Assembly: GCF_004135585.1 (NCBI RefSeq)
Contig: NZ_CP035501.1
Coordinates: forward strand, 5,527,501 to 5,591,500
Length of the DNA stretch: 64,000 nucleotides
Direction of reading: 5' to 3'
Origin: Sphingosinicella sp. BN140058
GTDB taxonomy: Bacteria > Pseudomonadota > Alphaproteobacteria > Sphingomonadales > Sphingomonadaceae
The notes beneath the pieces are model-generated. The model worked only from the letters and a program-made list of their open reading frames with translations, was not told the DNA's origin and did no database searches. The position numbers were made by a program, and so were the translations under genes. This document shows positions 55,855-64,000 of the stretch, piece after piece (the first letter of the stretch is position 1; the number at the start of each line of letters is the position of its first letter).

Positions 55855-56040
55855 TCAGCCTTCGTCGTCACCGGTGTAGCTCTCGAGCAGATCGCGGATA
55901 TCGTTCAGGCGAAGCTTGAGCGCCTCGCTGTCGGTCAGCGGTTTGCCCGATGAAATCGCCTCGACCAGCTCGAGTTGTGCGTCGACGATCTCGACCAGAA
56001 TTTCCTCGAGGGTCACGCCTTCTTCGTCTTCATCGGCCAT
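55855..56040 (-). CDS. Small acidic protein of unknown function
   Basis: A 61-residue protein with GGGAG before the ATG. It is very acidic, with two predicted helices (LEEILVEIVDAQLELVEAISSG and SEALKLRLNDIRDLLESY). I do not recognise the family. It lies upstream of nothing on its strand and 83 bases from mltG. Confidence 0.6.
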   Translation of the reverse strand: MADEDEEGVTLEEILVEIVDAQLELVEAISSGKPLTDSEALKLRLNDIRDLLESYTGDDEG

Positions 56041-56123
56041 GCGGCTCTCCCAGGTTGCAAGCGGGAAACGGCCGCGCCCCGGATTTGTTCAGGGCCGGCG
56101 GTGGGTGTCCGACGAAGCCGCTG

Positions 56124-57089
56124 TCACATCTCGCCGCGCGCGCGGCGAATGGCGAACCATTTGCGCACGTTGGCCGTGTGTTCCGCATAGCTGTCGGCGA
56201 AGACGTGGCCGCCGGTGCCGTCGGCGACGAAATAGAGCGCCCGGGTATCGGCCGGGTTGAGCACCGCAGCGATCGACTCGCGCCCCGGATTGGCGATGGG
56301 GCCCACCGGCAGCCCCGCCCGAGCGTAAGTATTGTAGCCGTTATTGGCCTGCAACTCGGAACGCAGGATGCGCCGCCCGAGCGGACGCCCCTTGGTGATC
56401 GGATAGATCACGGTGGGATCGGCATCGAGCTTCATGCCGATGCGGACCCGGTTCGAGTAGACACCGGCGATCATCGGCCGTTCCGACGCCTTGCCGGTTT
56501 CCTTCTCGACGATCGATGCGAGCACGATTGCTTCGGCCGGAGTCTTGACCACGCTCCGCGCACTGCGGCTCGGCCACAATTCGGCGAGCGCCTTGTCCAT
56601 CGCCTGCTGCATCCGCGCCAGCACCGCCGCGCGCGTTTCGCCGCGCTGGTAGCTGTAGCTGTCCGGAAGGATGCTGCCTTCCTCCGGCACCGGCACCGAC
56701 CCGGTCAGCGTCGGCGCCTTCATCAGGCGATCATGCACGAGCACCGAAGGCAGGCCTTCGGGCACCGTCACCATCCGCTGCAGTGTCTTGCCGTTCTGCA
56801 GCATGCCGAGCACTTGCGAATGGCTGGCATGGGCCGGGAACTCGAACTCCCCGGCCTGGATCGGCGCGCTGCCACCGAACACTTTGGCCTGCAACAGGAA
56901 GCGTTTGGCCGAGCCGATCACGCCGGCCTCTTCCAGCTGCTCGGCCGCGGCTGCGAGGCTGGATCCGGACGCGATCAGCACCGGCGTCGGCCGGCTCGAC
57001 GGCCCCGCCGCTTTCCATCCCTGGATGAAATAGAGGCCGACGAGGATGGCGGCCCCGGCCAGCAGGCCGAGGACGAGGAGCTTCCGCAT
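56124..57089 (-). CDS. mltG: Endolytic murein transglycosylase MltG
   Basis: A 321-residue YceG/MltG protein: an N-terminal membrane helix (about 5-25), a LysM-like subdomain and the catalytic domain with the Glu in ASIVEKETG, then YSNRVRIGMKLDADPTVIY, GYNTYARAGLPVGPIANPG and the C-terminal YFVADGTGGHVFADSYAEH. It cleaves nascent glycan strands. It follows fabF by 7 bases, the usual fab-mltG linkage. Confidence 0.95.
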   Translation of the reverse strand: MRKLLVLGLLAGAAILVGLYFIQGWKAAGPSSRPTPVLIASGSSLAAAAEQLEEAGVIGSAKRFLLQAKVFGGSAPIQAGEFEFPAHASHSQVLGMLQNGKTLQRMVTVPEGLPSVLVHDRLMKAPTLTGSVPVPEEGSILPDSYSYQRGETRAAVLARMQQAMDKALAELWPSRSARSVVKTPAEAIVLASIVEKETGKASERPMIAGVYSNRVRIGMKLDADPTVIYPITKGRPLGRRILRSELQANNGYNTYARAGLPVGPIANPGRESIAAVLNPADTRALYFVADGTGGHVFADSYAEHTANVRKWFAIRRARGEM

Positions 57090-57096
57090 GCGCGGG

Positions 57097-58356
57097 TCAG
57101 ACCGCCTTCATGACGAGGCTGGCGTTGGTGCCGCCGAAGCCGAAGCTGTTGTTGAGCACGGCCTTGACGCTCCGTTCCTTGGCGACCAGGGGCACCAGAT
57201 CGACGCCGGCCGTGCCATCGCTCGGATTTTCGAGGTTGAGCGTCGGCGGGACGATCTGATCGCGGAGTGCGAGAATGCAGAAGATCGCCTCCACCGCGCC
57301 GGCACCGCCGAGCAGATGGCCGATGGCGGACTTGGTCGAGCTCATCGACAAATTGCCGATCGCATTGCCGAACAGGCGGCGGACCGCGCCGAGCTCCAAT
57401 TCGTCGCCCATCGGAGTCGAGGTGCCGTGGGCATTGATGTAATCGATGTCGGACAGCGACAGCCCCGAGCGCTTCATGGCGACTTCCATCGCCCGGTAGC
57501 CGCCGGCGCCTTCGGGGTGCGGCGCCGTGACGTGATACGCGTCCCCGGACATGCCGTAGCCGATCAGTTCGGCGTAGATCTTGGCGCCGCGCTTCTTTGC
57601 GCGCTCATATTCCTCAAGCACGACCACACCGGCGCCCTCACCCATCACGAAGCCGTCGCGATCCTTGTCATAGGGTCGCGAAGCCCGTTCGGGCTGATCG
57701 TTGAACTGGGTCGACAGCGCGCGTGCCTGGGCGAAACCGGCGATTCCGAGCGGGCACAAGGCGCTCTCGGCGCCGCCGGCGACCATGACGTCGGCATCGT
57801 CCATGATGATCATCCGGGCCGCGTCGCCGATCGAATGCGCGCCGGTCGAGCAGGCCGTCACCACCGCGTGGTTCGGTCCCATCAGGCCGTAGCGGATCGA
57901 AACCTGGCCAGAGATCAGATTGATGAGGCGGCCGTGAACGAAATGCGGGCTGACCCGACGGGGTCCCTTTTCGGCGAGCACCAGAGATTCCTTCTCGATG
58001 CCGGGAAGGCCGCCGATTCCGGAGCCGATCGACACGCCGATGCGATAACGCTCTTCCTCGCTCGCGTCGGTGAGGCCGGCATCCTCGAGCGCCTGGCCGG
58101 CAGCATCGAGGCCGTAGATGATGAACGGATCGACCTGACGCTGGATCTTGTGATCGATCCGCTTGGCCGGATCGAACCCCCACTCGTGATCGGGTGCCTT
58201 CACTTCACACGCGATCTGACACGCATAATCGGTCGGATCGAAGCGCGTGATTCGGGTGGCCCCGCTCTTCGAAGCGATGATGTTCTTCCAGCTCGTCTCG
58301 ACATCGGCCCCAAGCGGGGACACCATGCCAAGACCAGTGACGACTACGCGGCGCAT
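57097..58356 (-). CDS. fabF: 3-Oxoacyl-[ACP] synthase II
   Basis: A 419-residue condensing enzyme. It has VVTGLGMVSPLG at the start, the active-site Cys in VVTACSTGAHSIGDA, and the His pair in INAHGTSTPMGD and IGHLLGGAGAVEA. It elongates malonyl-ACP with acyl-ACP. The C-terminal NNSFGFGGTNASLVMK is typical. It is separated from acpP by an attenuator-like hairpin. Confidence 0.97.
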   Translation of the reverse strand: MRRVVVTGLGMVSPLGADVETSWKNIIASKSGATRITRFDPTDYACQIACEVKAPDHEWGFDPAKRIDHKIQRQVDPFIIYGLDAAGQALEDAGLTDASEEERYRIGVSIGSGIGGLPGIEKESLVLAEKGPRRVSPHFVHGRLINLISGQVSIRYGLMGPNHAVVTACSTGAHSIGDAARMIIMDDADVMVAGGAESALCPLGIAGFAQARALSTQFNDQPERASRPYDKDRDGFVMGEGAGVVVLEEYERAKKRGAKIYAELIGYGMSGDAYHVTAPHPEGAGGYRAMEVAMKRSGLSLSDIDYINAHGTSTPMGDELELGAVRRLFGNAIGNLSMSSTKSAIGHLLGGAGAVEAIFCILALRDQIVPPTLNLENPSDGTAGVDLVPLVAKERSVKAVLNNSFGFGGTNASLVMKAV

Positions 58357-58382
58357 CAGGAAACTCCCGGGGTCAAAAAGTC

Positions 58383-58415
58383 AAAACGGCCCCCCGGCGA
58401 TGACGGGGAGCCGTT
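58383..58415 (-). terminator. Attenuator-like hairpin between acpP and fabF
   Basis: The stem ACGGC(T)CCCCG / CGGGG(G)GCCGT with a 7-base loop is followed on the minus strand by TTTTGACTTTTT. Partial termination would keep acpP mRNA in excess of fabF. Confidence 0.6.
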
Positions 58416-58458
58416 CGTCAAAGCGGCTCGAGCACCGCCGGCCGGTGGGCCGGAAAGC

Positions 58459-58695
58459 TCAGGCCTTGTTGCTGTCGATATAGGTGATCGCGTCGCGAAC
58501 GGTGGTGATCTTCTCGGCGGCATCGTCCGGGATTTCGACCCCGAACTCTTCCTCGAAAGCCATGACCAGCTCGACGATGTCGAGGCTGTCGGCGCCCAGA
58601 TCGTCGATGAAGCTCGCATCCTCGGTCACCTTGTCGGCTTCGACGCCAAGATGCTCGACGACGATCTTCTTCACGCGGTCGGCGGTCTCGCTCAT
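58459..58695 (-). CDS. acpP: Acyl carrier protein
   Basis: A 78-residue acidic protein with the phosphopantetheine Ser in [18 protein letters not shown]. The length and helix pattern are those of AcpP. AAGGG precedes the ATG. It carries acyl chains for the surrounding fatty-acid synthases. Confidence 0.97.
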   Translation of the reverse strand: MSETADRVKKIVVEHLGVEADKVTEDASFIDDLGADSLDIVELVMAFEEEFGVEIPDDAAEKITTVRDAITYIDSNKA

Positions 58696-58761
58696 ATTCT
58701 ACCCTTCCCTAGGATTTGTTTGCGATTGCCCTAGCCGCTCCCAAAGGGGGCTGGCAAGTGG

Positions 58762-58773
58762 CGTAACGTTACG
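58762..58773. promoter_or_regulatory. 12-bp palindrome in the fabG-acpP gap
   Basis: CGTAACGTTACG is perfectly self-complementary and lies about 66-78 bases before the acpP ATG, a plausible position for a regulator of acpP expression. Confidence 0.4.
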
Positions 58774-58789
58774 TTGGCGGCAAGACGCC

Positions 58790-59527
58790 TTACAGCATGG
58801 CCATGCCGCCGTTCACGTGCAGGGTCTGGCCCGTCACGTAAGCGGCTTCGCGGCTCGCCAGGTAGAGGACGGCCGCAGCCACGTCGATCCCCTCGCCGAG
58901 CCGCCCCGCCGGAATCTTGCCCATCAGATTATCCTTCTGAGCTTCCGGCAGCGCATCGGTCATCGCCGAGCGAATAAAGCCCGGCGCGACGCAATTAACA
59001 GTGATGTTGCGACTTGCAACCTCTTGGGCGAGCGCCTTCGACATGCCGACCAAACCGGCCTTGGATGCCGCATAATTGGCCTGCCCCGGGTTGCCCGTGG
59101 CGCCGACGACCGACGTGATCGAGACGATCCGGCCGTATTTCGCCCGCATCATCGGTTTCAGCGCCGCGCGCGACAGGCGGAAGCCGGCTTCCAGATTGAC
59201 GCGGATCACGTCCGCCCATTCCTCGTCCTTCATCCGCATCGCGAGATTGTCGCGGGTGACGCCGGCATTGTTCACCAGGATGTCGAGCTTGCCGAGTGCC
59301 TCCACCGCCTGCGGGACGAGGGCGTCCACGGCGGCGCCGTCCGACAGATTGGCAGGGAGGATGACGGGATCGCCGCCGATCTCCGCGGCCACAGCCTGCA
59401 ACGCCTCCTCGCGGGTGCCGGAAAGCGCCACCCGCGCCCCGCGTTCGGCCAGGGCCCGCGCGATCGCCGAACCGATCCCGCCCGAGGCGCCGGTCACGAG
59501 CGCGGTCATTCCGTTCAAGTCGAACAT
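58790..59527 (-). CDS. fabG: 3-Oxoacyl-[ACP] reductase
   Basis: A 245-residue SDR with TGASGGIGSAIA, NNAGVTRDNL, the Ser in ITSVVG and YAASKAG. NADPH-dependent reduction of 3-oxoacyl-ACP. AAGGAG lies inside the fabD end, and only one base separates the stop from the ATG, so fabD and fabG are coupled. Confidence 0.96.
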   Translation of the reverse strand: MFDLNGMTALVTGASGGIGSAIARALAERGARVALSGTREEALQAVAAEIGGDPVILPANLSDGAAVDALVPQAVEALGKLDILVNNAGVTRDNLAMRMKDEEWADVIRVNLEAGFRLSRAALKPMMRAKYGRIVSITSVVGATGNPGQANYAASKAGLVGMSKALAQEVASRNITVNCVAPGFIRSAMTDALPEAQKDNLMGKIPAGRLGEGIDVAAAVLYLASREAAYVTGQTLHVNGGMAML

Positions 59528-59528
59528 G

Positions 59529-60449
59529 TCAGATCTCCTTCACCAGCGCGTCGATGTCGTCCATCGTGACCACGCTCGTCACCCTTGCCTCGGGAACGAT
59601 GCGCTTCACCATCGGCCCCAGCACCTTGCCGCCGAACTCGACGAAGTGGTCCACCCCCGCTGCGGCCATGGCTTCGACGCTTTCGCGCCAGCGCACCATC
59701 CCGGTCACCTGCTCGACCAGCAGTCGGCGGATCTCGTCCGCTTCGGAGACCGGCGCCGCCGCGACGTTGGCGTAGAGCTGCACCGCAGGATCCGCGAGCG
59801 CGACATCGGCCAGCGCCTGCTCCATCGCGCGGGCCGCCGGCTCCATCAGCGGCGAGTGGAACGGCGCCGACACCGGCAGCAGGATGGCCCGCTTTGCGCC
59901 TTTCTCCTTGGCGATGAGCAGCGCCCGCTCGACCGCGGTGCGGTGCCCCGATATCACCACCTGCGTCGGATCGTTGTCGTTGGCGACGCTGCAGACGTCA
60001 CCTTCGGCCGCGGCCTCGGCGATTTCCCGTGCGAGACCGAGGTTGGCACCAAGGAGGGCCGCCATGGCGCCCTCCCCGACCGGCACCGCCGCCTGCATCG
60101 CCTGCCCGCGCAGCTTGAGCAGCCGTGCAGCGGTGGCGAGATCGAACGATGCGGCCGCGCACAGGGCCGAATATTCGCCCAGGCTGTGGCCGGCGACGAA
60201 ATCCGCCTTGCCGACGTCGACACCCGACACACGCAGGGCCGCGATCGAATTGGCCATGATCGCCGGCTGTGCATTCTCGGTCAGCGTAAGCGTGTCGATC
60301 GGCCCATCGGCCATCAAGCGGGCGAGATTCTGCCCAAGCGCTTCGTCGACTTCCTCGAACACCGCGCGGGCAACGGCGCTCGCCTCGGCGAGGGCCTTGC
60401 CCATGCCGACGGTCTGGCTGCCCTGGCCCGGAAAAATGAATGCGCGCAT
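59529..60449 (-). CDS. fabD: Malonyl-CoA:ACP transacylase
   Basis: A 306-residue acyltransferase with FIFPGQGSQ at the N-terminus, the active-site Ser in GHSLGEYSAL, SAPFHSPLM with the catalytic His and the C-terminal FVEFGGKVLG. A full AGGAGG stands 5 bases before the ATG. It is the first gene of the fab operon and transfers malonyl groups to AcpP. Confidence 0.96.
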   Translation of the reverse strand: MRAFIFPGQGSQTVGMGKALAEASAVARAVFEEVDEALGQNLARLMADGPIDTLTLTENAQPAIMANSIAALRVSGVDVGKADFVAGHSLGEYSALCAAASFDLATAARLLKLRGQAMQAAVPVGEGAMAALLGANLGLAREIAEAAAEGDVCSVANDNDPTQVVISGHRTAVERALLIAKEKGAKRAILLPVSAPFHSPLMEPAARAMEQALADVALADPAVQLYANVAAAPVSEADEIRRLLVEQVTGMVRWRESVEAMAAAGVDHFVEFGGKVLGPMVKRIVPEARVTSVVTMDDIDALVKEI

Positions 60450-60665
60450 AGATGCCTCCTGTCGGCGCAGCTGCTAGGACACGAGCGCCCCGGAGCGCAA
60501 GCAGCGCTTGCTTTTTCCGCCCCGATCGGCCAAGGGCGGCGCACGGGGCGGAGAGCGTCAGCTTTCCGGCCCCGCTTCATTTTAGCGAATGAACACAAGA
60601 CGACAGCCGGAGGGGCGACCGCATTGGGCGGCGTCAGCGATCGGCCAACATAAGGACGTAGATAC

Positions 60666-61103
60666 ATGCCGCTTTACGAGCATGTCTTTCTCGCGCGTCA
60701 GGATCTGGCCCAGAGCCAGGTCGACGCGCTGGCGGAAACCGCCACCAGCATCATCGAGGGCAATGGCGGCCGAGTCGTCAAGACCGAGACCTGGGGCCTG
60801 CGCAGCATCGCCTACCGCATCGCCAAGAACCGGAAGGCGCATTACGTCTCCCTCGACTTCGAAGCACCGGCGACGGTGGTCGCCGAACTCGAGCGTCAGA
60901 CCCAGATCAACGAAGACGTGATCCGTTACATGACGGTGCGTGTCGACGAGCACGAGCAGGGTCCGTCGGCGATGATGCGCCGCAACGAGCGCTCCGAGCG
61001 TGATCGTGGCGAGCGTGGCGGCCGTGGCCGTGACCGCGACGATCGTGGTGACCGCGGCGACCGTGGCGATCGCGCCCCGCGTCGCGAAGAAGCCGACGCG
61101 TAA
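60666..61103 (+). CDS. rpsF: 30S ribosomal protein S6
   Basis: A 145-residue S6. The core (1-95; [38 protein letters not shown]) is normal, and the tail (about 100-145) is a run of Arg/Asp/Gly/Glu units (RGDRGDRGD). AAGGA precedes the ATG. It is the first gene of rpsF-rpsR-rplI. Confidence 0.97.
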   Translation: MPLYEHVFLARQDLAQSQVDALAETATSIIEGNGGRVVKTETWGLRSIAYRIAKNRKAHYVSLDFEAPATVVAELERQTQINEDVIRYMTVRVDEHEQGPSAMMRRNERSERDRGERGGRGRDRDDRGDRGDRGDRAPRREEADA

Positions 61104-61121
61104 GAGAGAAGGACCAGCATC

Positions 61122-61346
61122 ATGGCACGCCCATTTTTCCGCCGCCGCAAGAGCTGCCCTTTTTCGGGCAAGGACGCTCCCCGGATCGACTACAAGGACG
61201 TTCGCCTGCTCCAGGGCTTCGTCTCTGAGCGCGGCAAGATCGTTCCCAGCCGCATCACTGCGGTTTCGGCCAAGAAGCAGCGCGAACTCGCCCAGGCGAT
61301 CAAGCGCGCCCGCCATCTCGGCCTCCTCCCCTACGTCGTGAAATAA
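61122..61346 (+). CDS. rpsR: 30S ribosomal protein S18
   Basis: A 74-residue S18 with [29 protein letters not shown] and [27 protein letters not shown] lies upstream. It pairs with S6 in the platform of the 30S subunit. Confidence 0.97.
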   Translation: MARPFFRRRKSCPFSGKDAPRIDYKDVRLLQGFVSERGKIVPSRITAVSAKKQRELAQAIKRARHLGLLPYVVK

Positions 61347-61358
61347 GGAGCGCGAGCA

Positions 61359-61970
61359 ATGGAAGTCATTCTGCTCGAGAGAATCGAGAAGCTCGGCGCC
61401 ATCGGCGACGTGGTGAAGGTGAAGAACGGCTTTGCCCGCAACTTCCTCCTTCCCAACGGCAAGGCGCTGCGCGCGAACGACGCGAACCGCAAGGTTTTCG
61501 AAGCCAATCGTGAGCGCATCGAAACCCAGAACGCCGAGCGTCGCTCGGTCGCCCAGAAGGATGCGACCGGGATCGACGGCGTCACCATCCAGCTCATCCG
61601 CCAGGCGTCGAACACCGGGCAGTTGTACGGATCGGTGTCCGCGCGCGATCTCGCAGAGGCGCTGGAAGCTGACGGCCACAAGGTCGCCAAGAACCAGATC
61701 GTCCTCGATCGCCCGATCAAGGCGATCGGCATGCAGGACGTTCGCATTGCCCTCCACCCGGAAGTGTCGGTGACGATCCGCGTCAACGTTGCTCGCTCGC
61801 CGGAAGAAGCGGAGCTTCAGGCGCAGGGCGTCGACGTCATGGCGGCGATGTTCGACCGCGGCGAAGCCGGCTTCACCGAAGAGCGTGATCCGAATGCCGA
61901 GCCGGGCGAGATCCCGACCGACACCGACGACACCGGTGGTGCCGACGGCGAGGCCGCATCGCAGGCCTGA
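61359..61970 (+). CDS. rplI: 50S ribosomal protein L9
   Basis: A 203-residue L9 with EVILLERIEKLGAIGDVVKVKNGFARNFLLP at the N-terminus, the connecting helix and the C-domain to about residue 150. An acidic tail (about 155-203) makes it longer than the 149-residue E. coli protein, as is common in alphaproteobacteria. AAGGAG precedes the ATG, 12 bases after rpsR. Confidence 0.97.
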   Translation: MEVILLERIEKLGAIGDVVKVKNGFARNFLLPNGKALRANDANRKVFEANRERIETQNAERRSVAQKDATGIDGVTIQLIRQASNTGQLYGSVSARDLAEALEADGHKVAKNQIVLDRPIKAIGMQDVRIALHPEVSVTIRVNVARSPEEAELQAQGVDVMAAMFDRGEAGFTEERDPNAEPGEIPTDTDDTGGADGEAASQA

Positions 61971-61994
61971 GCCTTCGCGCCAAGCATCGGAGGA

Positions 61995-62031
61995 GGCCGT
62001 CGACCCGATCGGGTCGGCGGCCTTTTCTTTT
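61995..62031 (+). terminator. Intrinsic terminator after rplI
   Basis: GGCCGTCGACCC-GATC-GGGTCGGCGGCC with one T-G pair is followed by TTTTCTTTT, ending the rpsF operon. Confidence 0.92.
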
Positions 62032-62138
62032 GCCCCGCGGGCCTTCGCGGGTGATCGCGCGGACGACTGGACCGAAGGCCGGATGGAACTCTAAAGCGGG
62101 TCGAACACTCGGTGTGCAGGTCAGGCGTGGGAGGCACG

Positions 62139-62813
62139 ATGCTTAAGCTCATCATCGGCAACAAGGCGTACTCATCATGGTCGCTGCGCGGCTGGCTCGC
62201 GGTCAGGCAGTCCGGGCTGCCATACGAAGAGATCACCGTCCCCATGTTCGACGAGGAATGGGAAAAGCGTCGCGCCGGCCAGGAATTCGCGCCGTCCGGC
62301 GGCAAGGTCCCGATTCTGTGGGACGACAAGGCCGTCATCTGGGACAGTTTGGCGATCGTCGAGTGGCTGGCCGACAAGACCGACCGGGACCGCTACTGGC
62401 CCAAGGACGAGGTCGCGCGCGGCATGGCGCGTTCGATGGCGGCGGAAATGCATTCCAGCTACGAGAACCTGCGCCGCGAATGCCCGATGAACCTGCGCAA
62501 GCGGCTTCCCGCCAAGCAGCTTTCCGACGATGTTCGCGCCGAACTGGTGCGAATCTTCGAGCTGTGGGCCCAGGCACGGGCGCGTCACGGCAGCGGCGGG
62601 CCGTATCTGTTCGGCACTTTCGGCGCCGTCGACATCATGTTCGCCCCGGTGGTGATGCGGTTCGTCACCTATTCCATTCCGGTGCCGCGCTTCGCCGCCG
62701 CCTATATGGACGCGATGCTGTCCCACCCCTGGCTGCAGGAATGGCTCGAAGCCGCGCAGGAGGAGCCGTGGGTGATCGAGAAATATGAAGAGGCCACCAA
62801 CGCCACTCAATAA
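62139..62813 (+). CDS. Glutathione S-transferase family protein
   Basis: A 224-residue two-domain GST. The N-terminal thioredoxin-like half contains the likely catalytic Ser in NKAYSSWSLRGWLAV, and KVPILW with VIWDSLAIVEWL binds the glutathione gamma-glutamyl group. GGGAGG precedes the ATG at 62139. The type resembles the YfcF/zeta-like group; the substrate is unknown. Its end overlaps the convergent cupin gene by 7 bases. Confidence 0.88.
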   Translation: MLKLIIGNKAYSSWSLRGWLAVRQSGLPYEEITVPMFDEEWEKRRAGQEFAPSGGKVPILWDDKAVIWDSLAIVEWLADKTDRDRYWPKDEVARGMARSMAAEMHSSYENLRRECPMNLRKRLPAKQLSDDVRAELVRIFELWAQARARHGSGGPYLFGTFGAVDIMFAPVVMRFVTYSIPVPRFAAAYMDAMLSHPWLQEWLEAAQEEPWVIEKYEEATNATQ

Positions 62814-63256
62814 GGCGTGCCGTCCTCGTGCAGGTAGCGGCCGCTCGCCGCATCGAGCCGCATGTCGATACCGGGGTAATGGCAATCGGTCGTCGCCGGT
62901 TTGCCGATGGCGATGAAGACGCAGTCCGCCTCCGAGCGGTTGACGAGATGATGGCCATTGGCCACGCCTTTCGGGAAGGCGGCGCAGTCGCCAGGGCGAA
63001 GCATCGTCTCGTTTCCCTCTTCGACCAGCACCGCCTCTCCGGCGAGCATGACGACGAACTCGTCCTCCCCCTCGTGCCAGTGACGCTGGCTCGAAATACC
63101 GCCCGGCTTAAGCACGACATGACTGACACCGAAATCCTCGATCCCCGCCGCCGGAGCCACGCGTCTGTACAGACGCTTGTCCATCGGTGCGGCGTAAGGC
63201 TGCGGATAACCCGTTCGGTTGGTCTGCGGGATCGTGTCGAGGTCGATCTTCGGCAT
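62807..63256 (-). CDS. Cupin domain protein
   Basis: A 149-residue single-cupin protein. The cupin motif 1 is in QRHWHEGEDEFVVMLAGEAVL (two His and a Glu as metal ligands) and motif 2 in LRPGDCAAFPKGVANGHHLVN. The SSQRHWHE start is intact, so metal binding is likely. The substrate is unknown. It is divergent from dapE. Confidence 0.85.
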   Translation of the reverse strand: MPKIDLDTIPQTNRTGYPQPYAAPMDKRLYRRVAPAAGIEDFGVSHVVLKPGGISSQRHWHEGEDEFVVMLAGEAVLVEEGNETMLRPGDCAAFPKGVANGHHLVNRSEADCVFIAIGKPATTDCHYPGIDMRLDAASGRYLHEDGTPY

Positions 63257-63306
63257 CGGCTGTCTTTCACTGGTGAAGGCGATGCACGCTTGCTAGTCGA
63301 ACCGCG

Positions 63307-64000
63307 ATGACGCGCGCAATCGATCCCGTGGACCTCGCCGCAAGGCTGATCGCCTGCCCCAGCATCACGCCGCATTCCGCCGGCGTTTTCGACGTGCTGG
63401 AGGAGGCCCTGACGCCGCTCGGCTTCACGGTGCACCGCTTCGTGTCCGGCACCCCGCCGGAAGGTCCGGTCGAGAACATGGTCGCGATCCGCGGCAGGGG
63501 GGCGCCCCATTTCGCCTTTGCCGGCCACCTCGACGTGGTTCCACCGGGTAACGGCTGGCGGGGAGATCCGTTCGAACCCGAGATTGCGGACGGTGTCCTT
63601 TACGGTCGCGGCGTGGTCGACATGAAGGGCGGCGTAGCTGCTTTCGTCGCCGCCTGCGCCGCAGTGACGGACCATAAGGGAACCGTCAGCCTGTTGATCA
63701 CCGGCGACGAAGAAGGGCCTGCGGTCTACGGAACCAAGGCGATCATGGCCTGGCTGGAAGAGCGGGCGATCAGGCCGGACATGATCGTGATCGGAGAGCC
63801 GACCTCCGAGAACCGGCTTGGCGACGTGGTGAAAGTCGGACGCCGTGGCACTGTCAACATGTGGATCACCGTGCCAGGTATCCAGGGCCATGTCGCCTAC
63901 CCGCAGCATGCCGACAACCCGGTGCCAAAGCTGGCCCGAATCATCGCCGCGCTCGACGCGCTGCACCTCGACGACGGCACGGACTCGTTCCAGGCCTCGA
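63307..64000 (+). CDS. dapE: Succinyl-diaminopimelate desuccinylase, 5' part
   Basis: The first 231 codons of an M20 dimetal peptidase; the gene runs off the window. FAGHLDVVPPGNGWRGDPFEPEI (metal His and Asp), YGRGVVDMKGGVAAFVAA (bridging Asp), TGDEEGPAVYGTKA (catalytic Glu pair), and the dimerisation-domain start GRRGTVNMWITVPGIQGHVAYPQ are seen. It matches DapE of lysine/meso-diaminopimelate synthesis rather than ArgE. Confidence 0.92.
   Translation, partial: MTRAIDPVDLAARLIACPSITPHSAGVFDVLEEALTPLGFTVHRFVSGTPPEGPVENMVAIRGRGAPHFAFAGHLDVVPPGNGWRGDPFEPEIADGVLYGRGVVDMKGGVAAFVAACAAVTDHKGTVSLLITGDEEGPAVYGTKAIMAWLEERAIRPDMIVIGEPTSENRLGDVVKVGRRGTVNMWITVPGIQGHVAYPQHADNPVPKLARIIAALDALHLDDGTDSFQAS

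Noticed and set aside
60450..60665. S6:S18-type autoregulatory leader before rpsF
   Set aside because: GC-rich pairing exists, but I could not place the conserved CCG-containing bulge with confidence by eye.

Overview
The window is GC-rich and densely coded. The gene content points to an alphaproteobacterium of the Sphingomonadaceae (Sphingomonas / Sphingosinicella type). The grounds are two large TonB-dependent receptors (one with a flavin halogenase partner), a DksA with a degenerate zinc finger, an RcdA/DUF1465 protein, paired YdcH-like small proteins, an L9 with a long C-terminal extension, and zwf-edd-glk of the Entner-Doudoroff route. The assignment is by family recall only; no database was searched. 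I found no rRNA, tRNA, CRISPR array, transposase or prophage, so this reads as chromosomal backbone with metabolic clusters.

Layout. 0-2.5 kb: the end of a 2,5-dioxovalerate-type aldehyde dehydrogenase, an SDR oxidoreductase and a TetR regulator. 2.6-8.5 kb: a complete RND efflux operon (fusion lipoprotein, AcrB-type pump, NodT-type outer-membrane factor), divergent from the TetR gene with palindromic operator-like sites between. 8.6-9.1 kb: an EF-hand protein. 9.2-17.7 kb: nucleotide and nucleoside salvage, with AMP nucleosidase, UshA-like 5'-nucleotidase, cytidine deaminase, and a minus-strand operon of adenosine kinase-like kinase, LOG phosphoribohydrolase, NupC-type transporter and an Fe(II)/2-oxoglutarate oxygenase, followed by a YhhQ-type transporter. 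17.9-20.4 kb: a TonB receptor of unknown substrate.

20.9-38.4 kb: a maltodextrin-to-6-phosphogluconate island. A TonB receptor, flavin-dependent halogenase family protein and MFS sugar transporter (minus strand) face a secreted GH13 amylase, a GH13 alpha-glucosidase, a LacI regulator, a GH97 alpha-glucosidase, then zwf, edd and glk. Outer-membrane uptake, hydrolysis, inner-membrane import, phosphorylation and the upper Entner-Doudoroff steps are side by side, but no pgl or eda is present here.

38.4-48.4 kb: mixed housekeeping: nitronate monooxygenase, Fe-type alcohol dehydrogenase with a coupled hotdog thioesterase, RcdA-like protein, two YdcH-type proteins, DksA, a Ser/Thr-rich protein with a PEP-CTERM-like tail, a host-attachment-type protein, surE, a K+ channel, and an orphan FhaC/ShlB-type two-partner-secretion transporter. 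48.7-56 kb: rimO, a succinate-semialdehyde-type dehydrogenase, leucyl aminopeptidase, a MarR regulator overlapping an NlpC/P60-like protein that has lost its catalytic residues, msrB-msrA and small unknowns. 56.1-60.4 kb: fabD-fabG-acpP-fabF-mltG on the minus strand. 60.7-62 kb: rpsF-rpsR-rplI. 62.1-64 kb: a GST, a cupin and the start of dapE.

The points most worth following up are the 2OG-Fe oxygenase and LOG enzyme inside a nucleoside-uptake operon, the catalytically dead NlpC/P60 protein, the halogenase in a sugar locus, the orphan TpsB transporter and the REP-like inverted repeat at 10.7 kb.
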